Positions 1 to 11,999 of a stretch of DNA of 64,000 nt are shown here, piece after piece. A program made the translations under genes and the position numbers. The DNA lies in NCBI GenBank assembly GCA_911728435.2, contig OU452201.1, positions 28,954,001-29,018,000 of the forward strand. Direction: 5' to 3'. The number at the start of each line of letters is the position of its first letter. The stretch's first letter is position 1. The DNA comes from Apoderus coryli. Lineage: Eukaryota > Arthropoda > Insecta > Coleoptera > Attelabidae. The notes beneath the pieces were generated by a model. It did no database searches and was not told where the DNA came from. It saw nothing but the letters and a program-made list of their open reading frames with translations.

Positions 1-353
1 TTTCGTTGTTTTGAATTAGTAATTTTATAATTAACTGGTATACTTATATTACATATGTACCATATTATATTTCATTTTAATTGTTAGGAGAGTTGTATTT
101 CCGCTCGAAATTTTATTATATGGGCACAAATATTATAATAACGATACACATTTAACGCAACAACTTTAAAAGGAATTATTTTTATTTTTTTTATATAGAC
201 ATTAATTGCATTAAAAAACTTTTAGTGATTTAGCTAAAATTTGTTATTATGAAAGAAAGAAAATGGTTTCAATTTTTCCTTGGGTATAGATTCTCAATCT
301 TATTACAAATTGTTTTGTTGGAACACATTCATTCGCATTGTCAGACAAGCATG

Positions 354-1215
354 TGTAACCATTTTGAATTAGCGGGTATTATTTACATTCAGAAAGAATA
401 CTAATTTTATAGCTCGATCCAAATGAATCCCAATATGCTATTCAAATTGTTACGGGTTGGATTCAAGCTTTACGAGCGGTTTCAATTAAAGAAGAACAAA
501 CAAAGAATATCAACTTTATTAATCTGTATTAAAGTAATGTAAAATTATTCATCTTTTATAATTCTGGATCTCTGCCGGTCACCCACCTTGTATTTAATTA
601 AAAGGAAAACAATAATTAAATGACCCTTCTGTCAACAACATAACGAAAACTTTATTTGAAATAAAACGCAAAAGTTTGGGCTCAAAACAACTAATTTAAT
701 AATTAAAACTAATAAAGAAAATGAATAACAACAAAGAAATAAATATGTATAAATAAAAAAAAAGGATAAAACAATTAAACGATAATGAAAATTTAGAAGA
801 AAATCTTTGTCATTACTTGTACAACTTAAAATAGGAAAATTAATATAATTACGAATAATTATATTAATTCCTATACGAAACTTTAATTACAATTGAAACT
901 GAATTTATTTCAATTACTAAAAGAAACAATTTTATCTTTATAAAAATTGATTGGAAACAAAAAGGCCTTCAATTAAAAGAATTAACAAAGAAATTACTGA
1001 ACTTGCACTTCGATTCTTATTAAGAAACTTTATACAATTAGAAATCACATCTAGACTCTACCGAGGCTAAAACGAATCTAAACTCGAAAATCCGATTGTC
1101 TTTCCAAAACACTTAACATACATGAGAAGTTGGTACCTAGATTGAAAATAGCCAATCCGAAAAAAGGCAATTTGTACAATATACCCCTATAAAGATACAT
1201 CTACAGGGTGAGATA
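354..1215. repeat. Direct repeat, copy A (~0.86 kb)
   Basis: This stretch matches 4721-5723 in the same orientation almost base for base. Shared blocks include the start (tgtaaccattttgaattagc), the oligo-A/AT-rich middle and the end (ataaagatacagg-type sequence). No open frame or transposase is visible. It behaves as a dispersed non-coding repeat or a segmental duplication with about 4.4 kb between copies. DNA before it (1-353) is AT-rich with nothing recognisable. Confidence 0.8.
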
Positions 1216-1340
1216 TTCAGAAATAAGATACATTTTTATGTCTACTTTAATAATGATTGATGATACTTAGGTATCTTATGTTGGAGTTCGTTCAAAAGAT
1301 TAACCAGTCACTACCATTTGTAAAGCAAGAAACAATACGA

Positions 1341-1562
1341 TTTTATAATGACTTCTCAATCTCCCGAATCAGCGACTGGACAAAAACCTATTGGTTTTTA
1401 CTCGCTCTTTATATATATTATTTGATATGGGAAACCGTGACAATACGATTTTATCATGATTTTATAATGACTTCTCAATCTCCCTAATCAGCGACTGGCC
1501 AAAAACCCATTGGTTTTTACTCACCCTTTATATATATATTATTTGATATGGGAAACCGTGAC
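1341..1562. repeat. Tandem duplication, 119-bp unit, two copies
   Basis: The block starting ttttataatgacttctcaat recurs at 1341 and 1460 (period 119). Each copy continues through a 'gcgactgg.caaaaacc' block, a short TA run and 'gggaaaccgtgaca'. Copies differ at a few positions. The short open frame across it is a by-product of the repeat. Confidence 0.85.
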
Positions 1563-1713
1563 ACCCTCCAACTACTAGCTTCTGTATATTATAATAAAAG
1601 TCCGACATTTAATTTACATGAAGGCATTTTGATGTTCAAAAGTGAGTGCACACTGTATTTAAAACATGTCATTCTTCGAACAAGAAGACACGGTCCATCT
1701 GTTTCTAAAAACT

Positions 1714-1854
1714 AAAACTATTTACAAATATTAATTCAGGAGATTGGAATATATCACACTCAATTGGTTAATGTCAGATCGGGAATTAATCTGACATTAA
1801 CCAATTGAGTGTGATATATTCCAATCTCCTGAATTAATATTTGTAAATAGTTTT
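1714..1854. repeat. Perfect hairpin, 66-nt arms, 9-nt loop
   Basis: Bases 1714-1779 are the exact reverse complement of 1789-1854, with loop cgggaatta. I compared both arms base by base and found no mismatch. The flanks (1565-1713 and 1855-2160) are single-copy in this window and contain no gene. It may be a snapback insertion, a tiny palindromic element or an assembly artefact. Confidence 0.95.
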
Positions 1855-2311
1855 ATACACCTGGTATACCATCGAATAATTTTAACTGTTTTTGTAATTG
1901 TCGATGCATTTTTTTCAATTTCTGTCCACTAAATAGTTGGAAGAAGATATGCATATACTATCATAAATGTGATTTACTTTCTGTGTGTTTAAGCGTATAA
2001 AACGGAAAAAGATTTTTGTTTTAATGTTTCAATGTTTTTAAACAAGTAGGACGACCAAATGTATTTTAAAAAGATAGTTAAATAACTCTGATGTAAGTGA
2101 TTTTAAAGATTCATAATTATTTAGACATAGTAATTTATTTAAACATATATTGTAGCTTTTCCTCCTGATGAAGCCACGAATGTTTTGGCGAAATATAGAG
2201 GTATAAGGATAAATGAGTATTCATTATTTCATGACAGACCGATTTACCCAATATAATTTCTCAAATTATATATATATATATATATATCTTTATAAGTTGC
2301 TCTGTTCCATA

Positions 2312-2745
2312 TTTACCAGCAGGAGTCGAGCCCGAACATGCGGAGATAATCATGTTTATCATACTCGAGGGAGAGATCGTTTGTATTTGCCTCGCCCTAA
2401 ACACGAGTTTTATAAGAGATCGCCGTTGTATTCAGGTTATTCGTATTTTAATCTTCTTCCCTCGAGCATGAGAGACTGCCAAACTGAGAGTAGTTTTAAG
2501 AAATTATTAAAGAGTTATTTGACGAATGGTGCATTCTACAGCCTGCAGGAATTTTCTGCTTCGGTATAGTGTTGTGGGATATGTCAATGGGTATTTGGTG
2601 AATTTTGTTCTATGTATATATAGTATTGTATTTTGTTGGTATTGTTTTTTTTTTAGTTTTACATGACGTACCAATGTACTTGTTGTAGTACCAACTTATG
2701 GTTAATAAAGATATTATTATTATATATATATATCAATAAACGATA
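2312..2745 (+). mobile_element. Non-LTR retrotransposon 3' end (ORF2 C-terminus plus 3' UTR)
   Basis: An open frame ending at 2569 encodes the typical tail that follows the reverse transcriptase of jockey/CR1-type LINEs. The tail has an arginine-rich 'HVYHTRGRD' block, a Tyr/Phe/Asn-Leu-Leu-Pro segment ('YFNLLPSSMRD') and 'SFKKLLKSYL' close to the stop. About 170 bp of 3' UTR follows and ends in an ATTATTAT/TA-rich tract near 2712-2735. The copy is 5' truncated: a TA microsatellite (about 2260-2290) lies directly upstream and no RT motif is present. It is dead. Confidence 0.7.
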
Positions 2746-4720
2746 AGATAGATAGAAAACAGACCCTTAAATTTTGATGACTAAAAGGAGAGTTTAGTAA
2801 CATTTGTTAACAATATACTTAAAATAATATTCACAAAAATATTATATTTCCCAAACTAATAGAAAATATCTATAAAATCACGCAACTATACATAATACCA
2901 GTGGCGTGGTGTCTTATTACAGCTGTGGGGACACGGGGAAAATAATTTTTAGTCGTTCGCAATAAGAGTAGAGACACGAGGCAACCTTTCGATCATGTCT
3001 CTACTGTGGTTTTTAATTAGAAATTAACACATAACCTTCGTTTTATTTTGGCCAGTTAAGAGGATTAGTATGTGCGAAAATCAGTTAGAGCCAATCTTCG
3101 ACTGCGGAGTACGGTGCAGTAATGCAGTGCAGACTAGTGTGAGAGACGGGGAGCGATAGCGATACATGTTTGCTAATAATCGTTCAAATTTTGGGGTTTA
3201 TCATGTGAACAAACAACGTTAATTAAATGGAACCGATACCATTTTAAAAATGTAGGAGCAAAAGATCTCTTGCGCTTTAACAAGACAAAATCCGGTAGAT
3301 TTGAATCACATAATATAATGAAGACTCTGCAGTAACCTATTTTGTAATATCTGGGTATGTAGCGAAAACTCTGCTTTGAAACAATAAACAATCTTTAATG
3401 TCACTCATTGCTCTCGAAATTTAGGTGCGGGAAGATTTGATACTTTAAATACCATTCACTTTTTGTTATCTACAACAATAAATAACATCCAACAAAAGGT
3501 GCGGAATTGACATTCCATTTTGTAGGATTCAATAAATTGACCGGGATAACTAATCTAATAAATATGTTTTTATTAATATATATTGTAACATTGATTGTTA
3601 CAAAAAAAGTAATGATAATAACCTTGTTCTTTGTGAATAAAAATTATAATGAATATATTGATAAATTTGTACTTATTTGGCGATAACAATCTTTTCCTCA
3701 GTCTATAATTATTTATGTTTTAATTCTATATGAATCGGATATATTTTTGCTGTGAACATTTTGATAATTCACTTAAATGATATGGAACGTAACTTCGCAT
3801 TATTTCAAATAAATCTTAATTTTATTTACGCGAATAATGACACTAGTTTAATGGAAATTTCGATTCATTTATTTGCATTGTTTCTTATGCAAATTAATGG
3901 TTTTTTGTTTGTACATTATTTGTTTATTGAGTTATTATTTTGTAATTTGTTATGTAGGTATTTTATTAGTATGCAAATAAATCTTATAAGAAATTTGTAT
4001 TTTAAAACGTTAAGTAACAAAATTGTTTTTAACCCATTCTAAAGTTGCACAGTGCACAGATTGTAACTTGCTGCTCTAATTCTTTTAAATTCCAGCCTAT
4101 TGTTAATTGTATACTGTATAAGTATAACTTCTATATTCGAATAATTAATATATTTTTTACATAACAATAAAATAATATTCATATTATATGAAATTATTCT
4201 TCCTTCTTATTTATATTAATTACGGGTAATTAATTTCGGTTATATAATATAATTAAATCTGAATATTTATAATCAGTGTCTTATTGGTAATTTTTTAACC
4301 AATAATCTGCAGTACAATTTTATATTACTTTTCGAAAAAACAACTTAGTGAAATGTAGGACAGTTTTTGCAAAAGTTATTTAATTTCAAACTAGGCAAAA
4401 CTCAACATAAGATCTCTACAGGGTTAGCCAAAAGTATGGAAATTTTAATTTATAAATATCAGGAAAGGAAAATAATATGAAAAAAATTTCATACAAAACT
4501 TTTAGGTTTTTGTTAGGAGTATTTACTGGTAATTCTTTAAAATATACCGGGTGACCCAACAACGCGCAGTCGATCAAACATGACCATGTGCAACACAAGT
4601 AATTATAAACTAAAACAACTTAAAACACACCAACAAAACAGAAACAACAAGAAAATCAATTTAAATCAAATGTCCGAAATGTACACCATTAGCAATTTGA
4701 CAAAATTGCAGTCGTTCAAT
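2746..4720. other. Intergenic, AT-rich, no gene recognised
   Basis: Only short spurious frames occur here. A hAT-terminus-like 'cagtggcgtggtgtc' lies at about 2901 and recurs at about 5756 beside the second direct repeat. A 'ccgggtgacccaac' block at about 4548 looks like the end of a small DNA element. Nothing else can be assigned. Confidence 0.5.
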
Positions 4721-5723
4721 TGTAACCATTTTGAATTAGCGGGTATTATTTACATTCAGAAAGAATACTAATTTTATAGCTCAGTCCAGAATGAATCCCA
4801 ATATGCTATTCAAATTGTTACGGGTTCGGTTCATGCTTTACGAGCGGTTTCAATTAAAGAAGAACAAACAAAGAATATCAACTTTATTAATCTGTATTAA
4901 AGTAATGTAAAATTACTCACCTTATAATTCTGGATGTCTGCCGGTCACCCACTTTGTATGTAAAAGGAAAACAATAATTAAATGACCCTACTGTCAACAA
5001 CATAACGAAAACTTTATTAGAAATAAAACGCATAGGGCTCAAAGCAACTAATTTAATAATTAAAACTAATAAAGAAAATTAATAACAACAAGAAATAAAT
5101 ATGTATAAATAAAAAAAAAGGATAAAACAAATAAACGAGATTGAAAATTTAGAAGAAAATCTTATTCATTAATGTAGAACTTAAAATAGGAAAATTAATA
5201 TAATTACGAATAATTATATTAATTCCCATACGAAACTTTACATTACAATTGAAAACTGAATTTATTTCATGTACTAAAATAAACAACTTTAATCTTTGTA
5301 AAAATTGATTGTAAACAAAAAGGCCTTCAATTAAAAGAATTAACAAAGAACTTCCTGAACTTGAACTTCGATTATTATTAAGAAACTTTATACAATTCAC
5401 TACTTCAGAATAAAATGAAATGGACTTAGTCTTTATACTGGTGTACTTTAAAACAAAAAAAAAAAAAACTAGAAAATAATTCTTAATTGTGAAAAAAATC
5501 TACTAAGTCCACAAACAAATTAAAATATTTAATTTAACTTCATAAAATTGCAAATCACATCTAGACTCTACCAAGGCTAAAACGAATCTAAATTCGAAAA
5601 TCCAATTGTCTTTCCAAAACACTTAACATACATGAGAAGTAGGTACCCAGATTGACAATAGCCAATCAGAAAAAGGCCATTTTTACAATATACCCCTATA
5701 AAGATACAGCTACAGGGTGAGCT
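4721..5723. repeat. Direct repeat, copy B (~1.0 kb)
   Basis: Second copy of 354-1215. It carries about 150 bp of extra sequence (roughly 5395-5547, including an oligo-A run) that copy A lacks. After the repeat both loci reach 'cataataccagtggcgtgg' (at once here, about 1.7 kb later for copy A), so the original duplication may have been larger. No coding potential. Confidence 0.8.
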
Positions 5724-6381
5724 ATATAATCACCCAACTAGTATACATAATACCAGTGGCGTGGTGTCTTATTACACAATTAAATGTCTAATTGAATTTT
5801 GTAAATAAAATGTTTTTTGAATAAACATTTTTTTTAAATATATTGTTATTTCCATACCTTGTTGTTTGATTTCAAGTGTCGATGACTCGGTAGCGAGTGA
5901 GTTTAATGGTAGGTAGGAAGTTTATGATAAAGTTAGTTTCAAATTCTCAAAAAAAAAAAATTATGTCAAATATAGGGTGGTCCATTTAAAAACTTTGATC
6001 AACTGCGCTTTATTGGGCCACTGGTATATTTTGCAGTACTGCCAGTAAATGCATATTATTTTCCGTTCATGATATATTGAGGGGTCTCCATACTTTTTGC
6101 TAACCTTGAATATACACTATATTGGCTTCAAATACGAGGGTCATTTCATATATTGTGATATACGCGTTAAGTGCAATATTTACAGTGCTTGTACTTCGTG
6201 TATAAGTTCAGTTCATTGGAAACCATTTGGCAGATCCAGCGGCCTAATAAATCCGTGATTTAAAATAAGCAAGATATAAAAAACTTAAAATTTCTGAAAA
6301 TAAATAATTATTGGATCTTAATGTTAATTAACGGTAATATTATAATTATAGATCTGTATATTCTTATAAATGACAAATATT

Positions 6382-6585
6382 TAATTACAATGAAACAATT
6401 TCGTCGTCTCCACTAATAATTTTAAAAATCTTTATTCAAAGGGACATGTTTATGCGGATTTAACTCCACCATAGTAGTTGCGATACTTAAGGCTCATAAT
6501 GGAGCTGGGACTCCGAAACATGTCCCTTTGAATAAATATTTTTAAAATTATTAGTGGAGACGACGAAATTGTTTCATTGTAATTA
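6382..6585. repeat. Hairpin, 70-nt arms with one mismatch, 64-nt loop
   Basis: Bases 6382-6451 are the reverse complement of 6516-6585 except for one position. The loop has no repeat partner in the window. The arms include 'tcgtcgtctccactaataat'. The flanks (5724-6381 and 6586-6890) hold no recognisable gene. Confidence 0.93.
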
Positions 6586-6890
6586 GATTACACTCCACTG
6601 CATCAAATGGATTATTTCTTTAATTTGACAAATATTTGCTTCCCGCAGTAGGTCAAATTATAAATTATATTATAAAGTTGATGTTAAAAGTTTTGTTTTG
6701 AATTGTAGAATAATAATGATAATTACTTGTAAATTTTTTTCAAGTATAAATTCAAGTGTAAATTTTATTACCTTAATATTAAACACAAATATTATTTCAC
6801 ACATTGACTGATTTATTCTAAGGATAACATGAAAAAATGCTGTTATAATAATGTTATAATTCATATTTCTGATCATGCGAGCATTGGATA

Positions 6891-7880
6891 CAGGGTGTTT
6901 CAAAAAGACGCGGCAATATTTAAGGGGGTAATTTCTCTGGTCATTTCATGAAAAAAGTTTCCATAAACATACATCCAGAAATGCATTGTTTCCGAGGTAC
7001 AAGGTATTAAAGTTTTTTTTTTGTAAATAACGTTTTTTTTTTTTAATTAAGTGAAATATCTCCTTACCGATTTCTTTGAAATTTGGCAGCGTTGTTGCTA
7101 GAAATAGGGGGCTTATATGGCCTTAACTAGATGAAAATTATTACGTCCAGTGGCGTTAAAGGGTCAACTTGGTAAAAATTATGGACAAAAAAATGTACGC
7201 CACTGACTGTAATTTAATTATTATATTGTCTTGAGATAAAGCAACTAAAAGTATCATTTTTTTATCTGTTGTATTTTTGTCATATGTTGCTTCGTTTACG
7301 AGAGAAATATTAAAAACATTTTTCAAAATACCAATAATATTTGCGAATAATTCAACTAAAAATAATATTAAAATCAATAAGCATGATAAACATAAATACA
7401 ATTAACATTTATACCTAATACAAAAATTACAAAAACTGTTCAGAGTGACCACGTCTAGCTCGGATATATGAATCCAATCTTCTCCTAATTGACTGGCGAA
7501 CTTTCTCAAAAATATACCAGTTTCGTTTCTAATCGAATTACACCAAGCATTAATGCGATTCCTTAGGTCCTCCACATTTCCCACTGGAGTAACGTAAACT
7601 AAGGACTTCAGGTGGCCCCACATGGAAACATCCAGTGGGTTTAAATCCGGGAATGTACTTGAGTTGAACCATATACTTTTTGGACGTAAACTAAGGACTT
7701 CAGGTGGCCCCACATGGAAACATCCAGTGGGTTTAAATCCGGGAATGTACTTGAGTTGAACCATATACTTTTTGGACGTAAACTAAGGACTTCAGGTGGC
7801 CCCACATGGAAACATCCAGTGGGTTTAAATCCGGGAATGTACTTGAGTTGAACCATATACTTTTTGGACGTAGACATCAC
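6891..7880 (-). pseudogene. Tc1/mariner (IS630-type) transposon relic with C-terminal transposase
   Basis: The element starts with the CAGGGTGTTTCAAAA-type terminus at 6891, common at the ends of this group. The minus strand encodes the C-terminal transposase (stop at 7402): 'DLNPLDVSMWGHLKS' (third catalytic Asp region), then 'VYVTPVGNVEDLRNRI' and a helix 'GIFLRKFASQL'. Upstream the frame runs into a 92-bp tandem triplication that destroys it. No N-terminal helix-turn-helix or first two Asp motifs are visible, and no opposite terminus was found. It is a dead fragment. Confidence 0.7.
7593..7868. repeat. 92-bp tandem repeat, three copies, inside a transposase relic
   Basis: The unit beginning cgtaaactaaggacttcagg starts at 7593, 7685 and 7777, and its first bases recur at 7869. 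That gives exactly three 92-bp units with hardly a difference between them. The unit encodes the transposase segment around the last catalytic Asp. As 92 is not a multiple of 3, each unit shifts the frame. Confidence 0.93.
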
Positions 7881-10627
7881 ACCGAAGAAATAAAATTATT
7901 GGAGGAAAACTTGCGTAATCTTAACGTGGAATTCCCTACGTCTATATCCTGCTTATTAGCAACTAATAACAAATTGATATTTGACTGCCTTGTGGCATTT
8001 CTCAGAGTATGCAAAATAAAGATATAGTTGGGAAAATGTGTAGGTAGGAAGACATACAAAATATACGTTTTATACGTCTAAAAATTTCGATTACATAATC
8101 TGTGGCTAATAGATAAATCATCTAAAGCCATTTCCCTTCAGAAAAATAAAATCCGGCATTTGTATAGTGATTCATGTTAAAGGATATCAACAAAGCATAT
8201 CAACAGATTTGACATATTTAAAAAGTTAGTTTATTTATGATACCCAATCAGTTCAAGTTAAATAAATCTTTATTCTCTTAATTCACTCTAGATGTAATAA
8301 GTTAGATGCGAAATAAATAATCTAGCATCAGATGTTATATTTATGGCACTTTGTACAGAAAGTTGAACGCACTTCCGTTAGATGTAACGACTATAGATGG
8401 TATAGTAAGAGAAAAGCCTGATTTTCTATGATGCTTAATCAGAAATATATATCACAAACTCGTAAATTAAAGTGTTATTCGATTTTTAATGGCACATTTA
8501 TCAATATACGTAAGATTTAAGGAAACACTTTTAAATTTGAAATAAGATATATATTATGTCATTTTCAATTACTAAAACTTTTGACATAATAAAAATGTTC
8601 ATTTGGATAATATAATCTACGACACAACGAAAACTTATTTGAAGGTCTGTGACAACAATAATTAATGTAGCTGGCGTTCCCTGCTATCAATGATCCAGTG
8701 GTGTGGTTTAGTTTAAATTTGCCTTCATGTAATAATCTCGTCCACGTATCGCAGAACTAATATTATGAGTTTTTATCTATTATAAAATAGCATTTCGGTT
8801 GATAATTCACACAAAATCAACACTACTTTATGTTTCAGCTTTTTTTTTATGAATCGTTCAGAACAATACCTAATATCCGCACTGATTTATTCGATTCCCA
8901 GATAATTACCTATAAGTCGTAATTTAAAATAGGTTTATAATACGGAATGATAAAGGCGTGGTATACCTTTATATGTACTGATTTTATATATTTAATTTGC
9001 TTTATATTTTTCAAGGTTTCAAGAACATTTAAGTTTTATGTTCTTTAAAAAAATTATAAATACTATCTATATATGAAAAAATATGTATCTCCGGGGTATT
9101 AGATACACTGGACGTTAAGTGACTAAACTAAACTAGTGCTTTTAATGCTAATTTCAATGTCCATGCATGAAAATGTCTTGCTTTAGCGAAAATAAAGAAC
9201 AGAATATAATATAGATTCATGGCCTTTTGTGAAATTAATTGGCGAGACTACTAAATATATCGTTGTATATTTAGAAAAACTATTTCCTAACTAATAATTG
9301 TATTAATAATAATTATTACAATTATTAAATCAACTACTGAACTACTTCAGGAATTTTGTGCGTCAATAATCCAAGAACAAAAAATTGTGCAAGAGATTAC
9401 AATATATCCTGTTGTTCAGACTTCCTTCTAGAAATTCCTATACCATGCGATAAGTGAACGTTATAGTCCTGTATTTATTATTTAAATTTTGATATAGGAG
9501 TAAGGTGAACTTATTTTATATAAGACAATACACTCGTAATATGTTTTATTGGCTCCTATATATAAGTTTTTATGTCAAATATGACGTTTGCAGACTACAA
9601 AATAATTATTGCCAGTTTTCTTATAAGGAAGTTTCAGTAAATTTGCATTTGTGACTTCGTACAAGATAAGTTAGTTTAGCGGATTTTACACGAGGTTTTA
9701 ATGATATCTGTACAGGATTATCATAAAAGAGAAACGAAATTAACTTGAAGAAAAGTGTTAAGAATAAATTTTTTTACTCTGAAAAATTGAAATGTCTTGC
9801 AAATATTGACAATTATTACCATTTTTCTATAAATCATTTTCGGTTTTGCTTCGTTATTAGTCGGCTGTGAGATATTTAAGCACTCATAACTTAGTTTTCT
9901 CAAATGGAACACCATGTACATTTTTGGTTCAAAAAATGCTAAATAGAATTTTCTATCGATTCCTAATAAGTATTGGTATATATATATATATATATATATA
10001 TCTCGCTTCGTTTTTAAATAATAGTACAACATCTAAAATTTTACGATTGCATTAATTTATTTCACCATCCTGTAATTTATTCACTGTATAGTTGCATGTC
10101 ACATTTTTATTATTCTTTAAAAACAATTGAAAATTAATATTTTGTTTAGATTAAAACAATTCCCGGCATAATTTTACAAGTTTTATTCATACAACATCAA
10201 TAAACTGCGAACAAAATTTTCTAAAACAAAACAGAACATAAGAAACAAAAAATAAACTACTAATATATCGGGTGATTCATCCTTGGGATCCAATCTGAAC
10301 CACGTATGTCGCCAATTTTTGGAACAATCTCTGCCTATCCACTTAGTTATACATGTAATAATTCCTGAAATTCTTGAAAATGAGCAGGTGTTCCGTCCAA
10401 AATTATGAACTGAAAGTATGGGGTATCCTTGTACAAAGGGGATATAAATTTCAAATTTATAGGTGGGAAAATATACAGTGTATTGTAATGCAATATTGAA
10501 CTTTTAGATATGTCTATTTAATTTAAAAACAAAGCAAAATAGGTATACTAATAATACTTATTAGAAATCGATAGGAAATAATATTTATCATTTTAAGAAT
10601 TGCTTATACTAGCACGAGAATAAGATA
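7881..10627. other. Intergenic; one coding-like stretch, otherwise nothing
   Basis: On the + strand 7869-8025 reads as an acidic, protein-like frame (HTEEIKLLEENLRNLNVEF and on) ending in TAG. It could be a decayed transposon ORF but matches no family I can name. A TA microsatellite lies at about 9976-10003. A 'gggtgattcatccttggg' block at about 10269 resembles the end of a small inverted-repeat element. The remainder is AT-rich with stop codons in all frames. Confidence 0.45.
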
Positions 10628-10933
10628 AGCTCTTTGTAAATGTTGGAAATTTGGGCCACACTGCCTGCCGATCACCACTGATGAGTCGTGGATCGACGAA
10701 ACGGCCGTCTGGTGGAAGCATGGTAGTGTGAAACAAATTTCCAACGTAACTTAAAGTCTTGTTGCTTTATGTAACAAGGAATTCTTAAAAAAGCGTCCAT
10801 GCTAGGGGATTCGGGCGCATCTAGTGTTGACAATAGGATATAATGGAGTTGTTACTTCTTGTCCGGCCATCGTTTGTGAACTGTGTTTCACCCAGCATAT
10901 TGCCTGTTCACGCTAGATGTCGCCAGAAACATC
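10628..10933 (+). mobile_element. Hammerhead-bearing repeat, copy 1 (retrozyme/Penelope-like)
   Basis: A roughly 0.3-kb unit shared with 36626-36935, 43440-43785 and 47550-47725. Order: 'aagctcttcgtaaatgttgg' leader, hammerhead ribozyme, 'acttaaagtcttgttgcttt' block, a 'ggggattcgggcgcatctag' block, and an end with 'cgctagatgtcgccagaaac'. There is no open frame, poly(A) or reverse transcriptase. Small non-coding units with a type I hammerhead are known from Penelope-like elements and retrozymes; membership here is inferred from structure alone. Confidence 0.75.
10642..10745 (+). ncRNA. Hammerhead ribozyme, type I, intact core
   Basis: The core CTGATGA is at 10678-10684. Stem II is GTCG/CGAC (10685-10688 with 10694-10697) around loop TGGAT. 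GAAA follows at 10698-10701, then a minimal stem III (A-U plus C-G around GGCC), and GTC ends at 10709, the predicted cleavage site. Stem I pairs CACCA (10673-10677) with TGGTG (10710-10714). After an internal loop come 9 more pairs (10657-10665 with 10722-10730) and 12 perfect pairs (10642-10653 with 10734-10745). All conserved core nucleotides are present, so self-cleavage is plausible. Very short stem III versions are known to work best as dimers. Confidence 0.87.
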
Positions 10934-11999
10934 TCTCTCTCAATTTATCGTTTTTTTTTAATCAAAATTTACAGGGGACACATGGGGATTAAATGAAGAT
11001 ACGAGTGTTTAAATTAAGTAAAAGTATATATTTAATGCAGGACAGTCTATAGAATATTCTTGCAACTGTTTGTCTCGTAACTTGTCTAGTCAAGTGACAG
11101 ATTGTTATTAATAAATTATTAATAGTTTATGATTTTCTTTTTCTTGAGGAAACACTACATTTTTGAGAAATAATTATTTTCGCCATAACTATTTAACACA
11201 GGTATAGGGGACGGATGTATGATCCGAAACATTTAGCTGCTTAACTGTCTTAACTAAATAACGCAACTTGCTCAAAATTTTACAGTAGTCTAATTATTAT
11301 AAATGGCAGTTGACGAGAGCAGTATTGCCATTAAAGTTACTGCATCAGGATATTCAACAAATCACGGACTTATCAAACAACCTTCGTATTTTTCTTTCGA
11401 TGGATGGATGGATAATTTAATCGAACAATTTGCTAAAGAATTTTTTTTAAAATAGATATTTTTATACTTTTATAACATAAAATGTAACTTATTCGAACGT
11501 GTATGCCCAGTAAATGTGTTATTTAATCTAAATTGGACAGTTTATGGTGTAAAAAAGTGAAATTGAAACTTGTTTTTTTTTTCTATTATAAAGACAATAA
11601 TGAAAATTTATTTAGGTAATTAATCATTAGAATTTATGTCTCTTTAGTTTTAGCTCATTTGTAACATTGATTAAGTGTAAAGGAAAAGGAAGTAAAATAC
11701 ATAAATTACTTATTTAATTAATACATTTTAATGTACATTTGGCTATGTAATTTATTTTGTATTTGATTTATTATTTCAATTTCTCTGTATATTTTTAGTG
11801 TACTTGAATTGTATTGAATAAAATACATACGAGTATATTTATATAATTATTTTGATGATAAATGGTCAAAGGGGGCTTTCGGTTTATTTAGAAACATTTA
11901 TTCTGATTTAAAATCTTAGACCCCAAATGATTTTAAATCCATCGCACATAAAATAGCAGTTTACTATTTATTTAAAATAGATTAAACTTTAATATGTTT
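10934..11999. other. Intergenic, nothing recognised
   Basis: AT-rich sequence without a coding signal or repeat partner that I could see. The last 12 bases (11988-11999) are the target-site duplication of the SINE that follows. Confidence 0.5.

Noticed and set aside
2165..2200. Hammerhead-like motif CTGATGA..GCCA..TGGC..GAAA
   Set aside because: An extra A follows CTGATGA, GAAA is followed by T, and stem III is not convincing. It might be a decayed ribozyme, but the consensus is not met.
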